Below are positions 1 through 7,550 of a DNA stretch of 38,671 nucleotides, one piece after another. The translations under genes were made by a program, and so were the position numbers. Source of the stretch: Saccharofermentans sp. (GTDB taxonomy: Bacteria > Bacillota > Clostridia > Saccharofermentanales > Saccharofermentanaceae); the NCBI GenBank assembly GCA_016292145.1, contig JAEFBA010000015.1:1-38671 (forward strand), given 5' to 3'. Positions within the stretch are counted from its first letter, which is position 1. Each line of letters begins with the position of its first letter. The notes under the pieces were generated by a model. That model worked only from the letters and a program-made list of their open reading frames with translations. It searched no databases and was not told the origin of the DNA.

Positions 1-600
1 GGTATCATGTTCAACCGTCTCCCTGATGAGGAGTGGGATCAGGATATCATGGGCGATTACACAGGCGCAGCTGTTATCTTCGGTGTAACAGGCGGCGTTA
101 TGGAAGCAGCTCTCAGAACTGTTTACTACAAGCTGACAGGTAAGGAGTGCGAGCCTATCGAGATCAAGGCTGTCCGTGGTCACGACGCCGGTATCCGTGA
201 GGCTTCTCTCGACATCAACGGCACAACAGTTAACGTTGCTATCGCTTCCGGCATGAAGAGCGCTAAGGTTCTTCTCGACGAGATCCGCGAAGGCAAGTCA
301 AAGTATCAGTTCATCGAGATCATGGGCTGCCCCGGTGGTTGTATCAACGGTGGTGGTCAGCCTTACGTACGTCCTTGCTTCATGCCTAACGAGGGTGATG
401 ATATCCTCGATACATACAAGGAAAAGAGAGCTCAGGCACTCTATTCCGAGGATGAGCGTCAGGTACTCCGTCAGTCTCACAAGAACCCTCAGATCGTTGA
501 ACTCTACGAGAAGTATCTCGGCGAGCCTAACTCACACAAGGCTCACGAGCTCCTGCACACATCTTATGCTGCAAGAGAAGGCTTCAATGACGTAAAGTAA
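1..600 (+). CDS. hydA: [FeFe]-hydrogenase catalytic subunit, C-terminal part (5' end outside window)
   Basis: The open frame runs in from the left edge and gives the last 199 residues of a [FeFe]-hydrogenase, the enzyme that makes or consumes H2 with ferredoxin and/or NAD(P)H as partner. The segment near residue 106 reads E-I-M-G-C-P-G-G-C-I-N-G-G-G-Q-P, the family signature whose cysteines bind the H-cluster. Before it is the conserved stretch GAAVIFGVTGGVMEAALRT. After it comes the alpha-helical small-subunit (Fe_hyd_SSU) tail, with the typical LYEKYLGEPNSHKAHELLHT-like ending. The N-terminal iron-sulfur domains are missing, so HydA of an electron-bifurcating complex and HndD of an NADP-reducing complex cannot be told apart. 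A strong terminator follows, so this is the last gene of its transcript. The family call is very secure; the symbol is less so. Confidence 0.95.
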   Translation, partial: GIMFNRLPDEEWDQDIMGDYTGAAVIFGVTGGVMEAALRTVYYKLTGKECEPIEIKAVRGHDAGIREASLDINGTTVNVAIASGMKSAKVLLDEIREGKSKYQFIEIMGCPGGCINGGGQPYVRPCFMPNEGDDILDTYKEKRAQALYSEDERQVLRQSHKNPQIVELYEKYLGEPNSHKAHELLHTSYAAREGFNDVK

Positions 601-623
601 TAAGTCTGAATAAAAGCATTTCA

Positions 624-656
624 AGAGGCTGCCTTTAGCGGGCAGCCTCTTTTTTT
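624..656 (+). terminator. Rho-independent terminator of the hydrogenase gene
   Basis: A perfect 10-bp stem (AGAGGCTGCC at 624-633 with GGCAGCCTCT at 641-650) encloses a 7-base loop and is followed directly by a run of T (651-656). It lies 23 bases after the hydrogenase stop codon. Confidence 0.93.
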
Positions 657-785
657 AGTGCGCGGCGCGTTAGGATTTTATTAGTTTTTTGTTTACAGAA
701 TCGCATTATTATCCTGTATAAATGGGCTTTTTCGAGTTATATAATATCAATCAGATAGGTTAAAGATATTTTAAGGGTTGCGGTT

Positions 786-2708
786 ATGAAGCACAGAATT
801 GCCGTTTTTTCGAATGGTTACAACGGAAGCATTACTCTCAAGGCGATTGAGGGCATCAAGAGATACGCTGCAATAAAGGATTTTGATACGCATTTTTATA
901 TCGGATTTGCAGCAAGCAACGAGAAACCCACGTTTAATGTCGGACAGTTCAATATTTACCAGCTTGCGAAGCTTGAAGAATACGACGGACTAATCGTTTT
1001 CTCAGGAATCCTCAATAACCCCGCATTAGCTGAGAGCTGCTGCAGGACAGCCAAGGAGAAGGGCCTTCCGGTCGTAAGTATCGGCATGTCTTTCGAGGGC
1101 ATTCCCAATGTAGACATCAACAACGAGGATGGAATGAGAGATCTCGTTGAGCACCTTATTACCGTTCATGACGTCAAGCGTATCGTTTATATCGGCGGTA
1201 CGAAGGACCATGTGGATACTGTCGAGAGATATAACGTCGTCTGCGAAGTAATGCAGAAGTACGGTCTTAAGCTCGATGACAGGGACGTATATTACGGCAA
1301 CTGGGTAAACGAGACTGCGATAGAGATTTCGAGAACGCTCGCAAAGGCTCCTGAGGGCCTTCCTGACGCGATCATATGCGCTAATGACATCATGGCCCTT
1401 GCGGTAAGCTGCGAGCTCAGAGATCTGGGCTACGAGCTTCCTGAGGACGTTATAGTCACCGGATTCGATAACATCGGCGAGGGCAGGGTCTCTTATCCTG
1501 CGATGACGACTGTTGACCAGGATTATGTAACTGTAGGTTATAACGCCTGCCAGATCCTCTATGACGAGATCGAAGGCAAGAACAACGACATATTCACTTC
1601 TGTGGCATCCAAGCTCGTGGTAGGCGAGAGCTGCGGCTGTAACTGCGAAGCTAACAGCCCTTACGATATCGGCAGAAGAAATTACTGCAGGAATATCCAC
1701 GCGAAGAGCAAGCAGGCGGATTTCTTTAACCGCTTCATGCGTACGGAGCGTACCAAGATCCTTGAGTCAAAAGACTATGAAGACATGAAGAAGACCTTAA
1801 GGGCCTTCTACAGCGACAATCACGAGTATATCGGTGAAGATTATTACATCATGCTCAACAAGGCTTACTACGATGATCTGGCATCACCTGACGAGGAAGT
1901 TCTTAAGGACTGCTATGACACCGATTTTGATATCGCCGTCGCGCTCTCACACGGCAGGATCTCCGAAGAGGGCATAGACAGGAAACTTAAGATCCCGGGC
2001 TTTATCAAAAGGGACGGGGAGCAGCATATTTATTTCTTCTATCCTCTGCATAACGAGCAGTACAATTACGGCTATGTCGTCTTCAGAGACGGCACATACA
2101 TAATCGACGAAGCTTTTCGTATATACGAATATCTCGAAAAGCTCGAGCATTCCTTCATGGAACTTAGGATCAACATGCGTTTGGAAATGGTCAACAAGGA
2201 GCTCCGTTTCCTCTACGACAAGGATCCTATGACAGGTCTTTACAACAGATTCTGCTTTGTAAGCCATGCCGTTCCGATCGTGGAAGAGAGCAAAGAGCAC
2301 GGCAACAGAGCCATGATCATGTTCGCTGACATAAACCACATGAAGAAGATCAACGACCGCTACGGACATGTCTTCGGTGACAGGGCGATCAACATTGTGG
2401 CTGATGCGATCAAGAGATGCATAGGAGATGACAACGCCATAGGCATCCGTTACGGCGGTGACGAATTCCTGGTAATTGCTGCGAATGCCACAAAGGATTA
2501 CGCCGACAAGTTCGAGCGCGACATGATCGGCTATATCGACAGAGAGAATAATCTCGGGATCAATCCTTTCAAGTTCTCGATAAGCGTAGGATATGTCCTT
2601 ACAGATCCTGCATCAGACAAGAACGTCAACGATTACGTTGAAGAAGCTGACGTAATGATGTACGAGATCAAGAACGAGTACCACAAGACTCATCCCGGAA
2701 TCATCTGA
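786..2708 (+). CDS. Diguanylate cyclase with periplasmic-binding-protein/LacI-like sensor domain
   Basis: A 640-residue protein that probably makes cyclic di-GMP in response to a small ligand. Residues 1 to about 285 look like the type-1 periplasmic-binding/LacI effector domain (starts KHRIAVFSNGYNGS; later ICANDIMALAV and VTGFDNIGEG, both typical of LacI effector domains). There is no helix-turn-helix, signal peptide or membrane segment, so it should be cytoplasmic. A Cys-rich spot (CGCNC) closes that domain. A linker of about 190 residues follows, then a GGDEF domain from about residue 480: DPMTGLYNRF, metal-binding ADINHMKKINDRYGH, and an intact GGDEF at 557-561. The inhibitory RxxD site expected upstream of GGDEF is absent. 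The start is supported by AAGGG 8 bases before the ATG. It is convergent with the next gene, with only 18 bases between them. The ligand is unknown; a sugar is a guess from the fold. Confidence 0.88.
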   Translation: MKHRIAVFSNGYNGSITLKAIEGIKRYAAIKDFDTHFYIGFAASNEKPTFNVGQFNIYQLAKLEEYDGLIVFSGILNNPALAESCCRTAKEKGLPVVSIGMSFEGIPNVDINNEDGMRDLVEHLITVHDVKRIVYIGGTKDHVDTVERYNVVCEVMQKYGLKLDDRDVYYGNWVNETAIEISRTLAKAPEGLPDAIICANDIMALAVSCELRDLGYELPEDVIVTGFDNIGEGRVSYPAMTTVDQDYVTVGYNACQILYDEIEGKNNDIFTSVASKLVVGESCGCNCEANSPYDIGRRNYCRNIHAKSKQADFFNRFMRTERTKILESKDYEDMKKTLRAFYSDNHEYIGEDYYIMLNKAYYDDLASPDEEVLKDCYDTDFDIAVALSHGRISEEGIDRKLKIPGFIKRDGEQHIYFFYPLHNEQYNYGYVVFRDGTYIIDEAFRIYEYLEKLEHSFMELRINMRLEMVNKELRFLYDKDPMTGLYNRFCFVSHAVPIVEESKEHGNRAMIMFADINHMKKINDRYGHVFGDRAINIVADAIKRCIGDDNAIGIRYGGDEFLVIAANATKDYADKFERDMIGYIDRENNLGINPFKFSISVGYVLTDPASDKNVNDYVEEADVMMYEIKNEYHKTHPGII

Positions 2709-2726
2709 CGCTAAATCTCTTTAAGA

Positions 2727-5700
2727 TCAATAGATCCTGTAGATCGTAGTGTCTTCCTCTGCGAAGTATGCTGCGTGCGTGAGATTCTTCTCGACGAACT
2801 CCCTGTTGAAGGTTACTCCGTTATCGAATTCAGCATTATAGAATTCGCTGTCAGCGATGAGATATCTGATACGGCGTTCTTTGCAGTATCTTGTGAACTC
2901 TTCGATATCATTGTCGCATCCTGAGATGAGCCACAGATAGATTGTCTCTCTTGTATATGTGTCATGTCCTGCAGACCAAGCGTAATAAGGCCAGCCGTAG
3001 TACATGGGACGTCCTGCAAGGATGAAGCGGTTCATAGACCAGCGGGGTGTAAGGAATACGTCAGAAGGATCAGTATTCTCCATTATCCACTTGGTTACGG
3101 GAGAATTGACATTAACTGCAGTATAGCCCTTATTCAGGTTGATATATGTAGCCCATTCGCTTATGCCTGTTGCTGTAAGCGGAACCATCAGAGCAACAGC
3201 GAGGATGCATCCTGCAAGCTCTAACGCGATCCATGCAGCAAGCGGGATACCCTTTTCCTTCTTTGTCTTAACAGGTTCATGCTTAAGCTCTGCAGGATTC
3301 AGTTCTTCCTTGGAGATAACATCATCGGCTTCAACGACTTCGACAACCTCGCCGGAGGACTGGATGAGGACATTGCTTTCTTCCTCATCGTCAGGTTCGT
3401 CTTCACCGAACTTGACTGAGTTAAGGGCGATCGTGCCGGGACGCATTGCTGCGTGGGCAGGCTCGGGTGCGGATTCCTTCAAAGCTTCGTCTGAATCGTC
3501 GGAATCGTCAGCCTTATCATCCTCAGCTTTATCATCTTCGGATTCTTCTTCCTTATCTTCTTCAGAATCTTTGCCGTGATTGATCTCTTCGCCGAAGAGT
3601 GCAGCCAGAGCCTCAACTCCTGCCTTTGCTTCAGAATCATCAGACTTTTCGTCTTCCTTGGATTCTTCATCATCAGAAGTCTTTTCTTCTTCAGCGGATT
3701 CAGCCGTGTCATCATCTTCGGAAGACTTATCTTCGGAAGCGGCATCCTCGGAAGCAGACTCTTCAGAATCTGTCTCTTCAGCAGCTTCATCTGTTTCTTC
3801 TTCGGATTCTTTCTTATCGTCACCGAAAAGGAGCTCTGAAGGAACAGGTTCTTCCTTGATCTCTTCCTTCTCCTTGGCGGGAGCGCTGTCGGTATCGCCG
3901 TTAAGACTTGCGATGTCAGCATCGATGCCGGTATGGGAATCCATTGCTTCGATATCGATCGGATCTTCTTCCTTCTTCTCTTCAAGAGGTTCGCCAAAAG
4001 CACTGCCGACAGAAAGAACCGGAGTCCTGACACCTGCAGGAGCTATTGTTGTTACAGCGAGTTCAGCGTCGTCAGAAGATGCATCGACAGCATCCTCTTC
4101 GTCTTCTGAAGGATCGTATGCCTCAGCATCTGCTGCCTTCCTGATCTTAAGCGGAATGAACATGAGGTTAGCGATAAGTGCTGCTACGAATACGTCGAGA
4201 AGTATGAGTGATACCTGGATGAACTTATGATTTGCGAGCTTTTCCAATGTAACCTGGAAAAGGAATGCAAAGAGCATGGGGTTAAGTGCGCAAAGGAACA
4301 AGAGGAAGCGGTAGATAGGCTTCTTGCGTACGATATCAACAATGAGCACTGTTACTGCAAATACCAAAGCCAGGATGATCGTAAGTCCGGTTACGATATA
4401 AAGATAACGGACAAGATCTGTAAATGAAGGATTCGAGAGAATGAAGCCGGGTTCGAATTTAAACGAGACTACATTGCTGTATCCGCCGGAGAATGCCAGA
4501 GTCTGGGCATAGGATGAACCGACTGCAAATACAGCTACGATCAGATAAAGAAGTCTGCTCTCTGAGAAGATGGCCATGCCGAAGAGCACCAGAAGGAGCG
4601 CGATGAGGCATGAACCGTGGAAATAAGGCATGATGCTTACGAGAACACATGCGAGGAATGCAATGGATACAGGGTAGAGAGGGTCCTCTGATCTTGTAAG
4701 CCATGCGTTCTTGGAGAATGCGAAAGTCTTAACGCCGTCACCGAAGTCTTCAGAACGTGATAAGGAGATTCCGAGTCTTCTGACGAACGGCAGGAAGATG
4801 ATTACCATGATGATGATAACTGCTACGCCGAGCATCAGGTGTCTCTGGTTCGGATATACGTTGATGGCCCAGATGCCCCAGTCATCGTAGTCGGTTACCT
4901 TGTACCACTGGTTGAATTCAAGGATAGCCTTTACAGCCTGCTGGAGAGTATTGCCTTCAGCCATAAGTTCCTTGATGTGTACGAAAGCATTAAGTGAGCT
5001 TCTGAAGAATACCAGTACAGGTGCAACGGCAAAAGCGATCCTTCTGGAACTGATAAGCACTGCCAGAAGTCCCAAAAGGACGAGCGCGCATACCATTGCG
5101 ATAACAGAAGGAAGATTGATCGCATAATCGATAGGAAGTCCTAAGTATTCAAGCATTCCGGCCAGGAAGTAGAAGAAGAAATGATACTTGATCCCGTCGC
5201 CGGAGAAATGCATATACTGCGTAGGGAAGTTAAAGCCCTTGCCGAATGAAGATACCATTGCGGTGTGGGGTGAGAGATCAGAAAATGTCGAGAAACCGCT
5301 CTGAAGCGTTGTGCCGTTGATCCTGTATGTATAGAACATGAGGAAAGTGGCTGTAGCTGTGATGAGGATAGTTACGATTCCGTAGAACAATGCATCAACA
5401 ACGTTGGATCTGTAGTCTTCGATAGTTGTTGAGCCTGCGGATCTGAGTTCTTCACGCTTGATCCTCTTGCGGTTGATGAGGATTAAGCATGTGAGGATCA
5501 TCCAGATGAAGAATGCGAAAGTAATGAGCACGCCGAGCTTCATGCAGAGAGGACCGTTATTGAAAAGATAAGTGAGACCCAAAGTCACATAGTAATTGAA
5601 GAAAGGTACGCACATCATGCCTGTTACGATTCCCGCAGGAACGGTAAACAGCGTGTTTGGAATGTGGGTAATAGCTTTAGCAGCAGGACTGCATGCAATA

Positions 5701-5786
5701 TACAACCTGCGCACGTCCGGTACACAAAAGCCTACGAAACATATACCGAATACGGCGCACAATATCAAATACAAAATAGCGAGCAT
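2727..5786 (-). CDS. Large GT-C-like membrane protein with a highly acidic cytoplasmic insert
   Basis: A 1019-residue membrane protein. The first ~540 residues hold many hydrophobic helices, and an early outside loop contains SDLSPHTAMVSSFGKGFNFP followed by a FSGDGIKYHFFFYFLAG segment, the layout of GT-C glycosyltransferases that use lipid-linked sugars. Residues about 550-840 are a low-complexity stretch of Glu, Asp, Ser and Lys with no predicted fold. One more TM follows at about 845-865, then an outside C-terminal domain of about 150 residues containing FLTPRWSMNRFILAGRPMYYGWPYYAWSAGHDT-like residues (seen here in part: RPMYYGWPYYAWSAG), which resembles the end domain of uncharacterised multi-TM glycosyltransferase-like proteins. 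AAGGGGA stands 6-7 bases before the ATG. It is transcribed divergently from ddl. The substrate is unknown; the GT-C call rests on pattern only. Confidence 0.7.
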   Translation of the reverse strand: MLAILYLILCAVFGICFVGFCVPDVRRLYIACSPAAKAITHIPNTLFTVPAGIVTGMMCVPFFNYYVTLGLTYLFNNGPLCMKLGVLITFAFFIWMILTCLILINRKRIKREELRSAGSTTIEDYRSNVVDALFYGIVTILITATATFLMFYTYRINGTTLQSGFSTFSDLSPHTAMVSSFGKGFNFPTQYMHFSGDGIKYHFFFYFLAGMLEYLGLPIDYAINLPSVIAMVCALVLLGLLAVLISSRRIAFAVAPVLVFFRSSLNAFVHIKELMAEGNTLQQAVKAILEFNQWYKVTDYDDWGIWAINVYPNQRHLMLGVAVIIIMVIIFLPFVRRLGISLSRSEDFGDGVKTFAFSKNAWLTRSEDPLYPVSIAFLACVLVSIMPYFHGSCLIALLLVLFGMAIFSESRLLYLIVAVFAVGSSYAQTLAFSGGYSNVVSFKFEPGFILSNPSFTDLVRYLYIVTGLTIILALVFAVTVLIVDIVRKKPIYRFLLFLCALNPMLFAFLFQVTLEKLANHKFIQVSLILLDVFVAALIANLMFIPLKIRKAADAEAYDPSEDEEDAVDASSDDAELAVTTIAPAGVRTPVLSVGSAFGEPLEEKKEEDPIDIEAMDSHTGIDADIASLNGDTDSAPAKEKEEIKEEPVPSELLFGDDKKESEEETDEAAEETDSEESASEDAASEDKSSEDDDTAESAEEEKTSDDEESKEDEKSDDSEAKAGVEALAALFGEEINHGKDSEEDKEEESEDDKAEDDKADDSDDSDEALKESAPEPAHAAMRPGTIALNSVKFGEDEPDDEEESNVLIQSSGEVVEVVEADDVISKEELNPAELKHEPVKTKKEKGIPLAAWIALELAGCILAVALMVPLTATGISEWATYINLNKGYTAVNVNSPVTKWIMENTDPSDVFLTPRWSMNRFILAGRPMYYGWPYYAWSAGHDTYTRETIYLWLISGCDNDIEEFTRYCKERRIRYLIADSEFYNAEFDNGVTFNREFVEKNLTHAAYFAEEDTTIYRIY

Positions 5787-5892
5787 ATAAATCCCCTTAT
5801 TTTAAATATTGTAACTAATATTATCACAACTTAGCTTTTTACAAACATGTGGCAATTTGTGAGTATCAATGAAGACCTTGCCCGAAAAAGAG

Positions 5893-5898
5893 TATAAT
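5893..5898 (+). promoter_or_regulatory. -10 element (TATAAT) of the ddl promoter
   Basis: A consensus TATAAT lies 34 bases before the ddl ATG. No good -35 is seen at 16-18 bases upstream. The element falls inside an upstream in-frame extension beginning at 5869, which argues that the extension is not translated. Confidence 0.5.
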
Positions 5899-5931
5899 CT
5901 GTCTATCTTTTGCGATAAAAGGGGAAATTGT

Positions 5932-6960
5932 ATGAAAATTACTGTTCTTGGCGGAGGATTGTCGCCTGAAAGAGACGTATCACTCAAGTCAGCAAGCTTA
6001 ATTGCCAATGCGCTTCTGTCGAAGGGACACGAAGTAGCCCTTGTCGATCTGTATGACGGAATCGAGACTAACTATCCCTGCGAGACATATTTCAGAAGAG
6101 GAACGGTCAATCCGTTCTCCTATACCATTCCTGAGACCGAACCTGATCTTGATGAGATCATCAGACAGCACGGCGGAAGGAAGAGCTGGGTAGGCCCCAG
6201 AGTCATCGAAATGTGCAAGTTTGCAGACAAGGTCTTCTTGGGACTTCACGGAAGCCACGGTGAGAACGGCCAGGTCCAGGCCCTCCTCGATGCTTTCGAT
6301 ATTGAATACACAGGCTGCGATTACTTGGGATGCGCCATCGCTATGGATAAGGACCTTTCAAAGGCCCTTGCAAGAGCGGCAGGTTATAAGACTGCCGACT
6401 GGATCGTGGACGATCCGGAGAAGCTTACTTTTGAGAGAGTAAATGCCGAACTCGGCATTCCCTGTGTAGTTAAGCCTATCGGCAACGGTTCTTCCTGCGG
6501 TGTATCCATCGTTAAGTCACAGGATGAATTTGAGGCTGCGATCAAGTATGCGGCTTCATACCACCAGAAGATCCTCATCGAGAAGTTCATCAAGGCCAGA
6601 GAGATCACAATCTCCATCGTAAATGACAAGGCACTTCCCATCACGGAGATCATTCCTCACGAGGGATTCTACGACTATAAGAACAAGTACCAGGACGGAC
6701 TTACGACACATGTATGTCCCGCACAGATCGACGAGGAAGACTATAAGAAGGGACAGAAGATCGCCTTAAAGATCTTCAAGCTCCTGAGAATGACACAGTA
6801 CGGCAGAGTTGACATGATGTATGACGACGTCAATCACGAATTCTGGTTCATCGAAGCAAACAATCTTCCGGGCATGACCAATACTTCGCTTCTTCCTGAA
6901 GCTGCAAAGGCAGACGGCATCTCATACGAAGATCTTGTAGAGAGTCTTGTCACGAACTGA
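5932..6960 (+). CDS. ddl: D-alanine--D-alanine ligase
   Basis: A 342-residue ATP-grasp enzyme that joins two D-alanines for peptidoglycan precursor synthesis in the cytoplasm. It begins KITVLGGGLSPERDVSLKSA, the Ddl N-terminal signature. Further on are AMDKDLSKALARAAG, the ATP-grasp loop VVKPIGNGSSCGVSIV, EKFIKAREITISIV, and the C-terminal metal and substrate region FIEANNLPGMTNTSLLPEAA. In most Ddl proteins that last motif reads NEINTLPGMT, so the E-A-N-N version is a small variation. I chose the ATG at 5932 because GGGGA sits about 7 bases upstream and the Ddl signature starts immediately. An in-frame ATG at 5869 would add 21 unrelated residues across the -10 element. Length is normal for the family. 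Confidence 0.95.
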   Translation: MKITVLGGGLSPERDVSLKSASLIANALLSKGHEVALVDLYDGIETNYPCETYFRRGTVNPFSYTIPETEPDLDEIIRQHGGRKSWVGPRVIEMCKFADKVFLGLHGSHGENGQVQALLDAFDIEYTGCDYLGCAIAMDKDLSKALARAAGYKTADWIVDDPEKLTFERVNAELGIPCVVKPIGNGSSCGVSIVKSQDEFEAAIKYAASYHQKILIEKFIKAREITISIVNDKALPITEIIPHEGFYDYKNKYQDGLTTHVCPAQIDEEDYKKGQKIALKIFKLLRMTQYGRVDMMYDDVNHEFWFIEANNLPGMTNTSLLPEAAKADGISYEDLVESLVTN

Positions 6961-6988
6961 TACTTCTCCCGTTTTTTTGACTGTTTTG

Positions 6989-7017
6989 TTGATACGCGCC
7001 CTTAGTTCAGATAGAAT
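6989..7017 (+). promoter_or_regulatory. Promoter of the dCMP deaminase-GH5 operon
   Basis: TTGATA (6989-6994) and TAGAAT (7012-7017) are separated by 17 bases, each one mismatch from consensus. The transcript would start near 7024, about 30 bases before the dCMP deaminase ATG. Confidence 0.7.
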
Positions 7018-7052
7018 TAAGGGTGCTTTTATTAATACTTCGGAGGTCTCTT

Positions 7053-7538
7053 ATGAGCGACAAGAGAACTGATTATATCAGCTGGGACGAGTACTTTATG
7101 GGCGTTGCAAAGCTTGCTTCCATGAGGAGTAAGGACCCTTCCACTCAGGTAGGCGCATGCATCGTTGACAAGGATAACTACATCTTATCCGTCGGTTATA
7201 ACGGATTCCCGATCGGCTGTGACGACGAGGACTTCCCCTGGGCTAGATCAGGCGGAATGCTCGACACGAAGTATGCGTTTGTCGCTCATGCCGAACTCAA
7301 TGCGATCCTGAATTCCAAGGAAGGCAACCTCGCCGGTTCCACGGTATATGTTACGCTTTTCCCCTGCAACGAATGCACGAAGGCTTTGATCCAGAAGCGC
7401 GTTGCAAAGGTCGTTTATTTCGATGACAAGTATCATGATACTGATGCTTCCAGAGCAGCTCGAAAAATGCTCGATGCGGCAGGCGTCGTATACGAGAAAT
7501 ACCAGCCTTCGGGCAGAAAAGCCGAGATCGATCTCTGA
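7053..7538 (+). CDS. dCMP deaminase (ComEB-like)
   Basis: A 161-residue zinc deaminase that converts dCMP to dUMP and so feeds dTMP synthesis. The zinc site is complete: His79-Ala-Glu81 (VAHAELNAIL) and Pro104-Cys105-Asn-Glu-Cys108 (FPCNECTKAL). The N-terminal part KDPSTQVGACIVDKDN and the YNGFPIGCDDEDFPW segment are typical of deoxycytidylate deaminases, as is the VVYFDDKYHDT region. GGAGG lies 6 bases before the ATG at 7053, which makes it a better start than the upstream in-frame codon at 7023. The next gene begins 12 bases after the stop, so a housekeeping nucleotide gene and a surface cellulase appear to share a transcript. Confidence 0.95.
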   Translation: MSDKRTDYISWDEYFMGVAKLASMRSKDPSTQVGACIVDKDNYILSVGYNGFPIGCDDEDFPWARSGGMLDTKYAFVAHAELNAILNSKEGNLAGSTVYVTLFPCNECTKALIQKRVAKVVYFDDKYHDTDASRAARKMLDAAGVVYEKYQPSGRKAEIDL

Positions 7539-7550
7539 TGGAGTCTTGAT

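Noticed and set aside
3139..4230. Long plus-strand open frames opposite the acidic region of the 2727-5786 gene
   Set aside because: They are Ser-rich mirror images of the Glu/Asp/Ser-rich coding region and have no start signals or family features.
5869..5931. Upstream in-frame ATG extending ddl by 21 residues
   Set aside because: It contains the TATAAT promoter element, has no ribosome binding site and adds residues not found in Ddl proteins.
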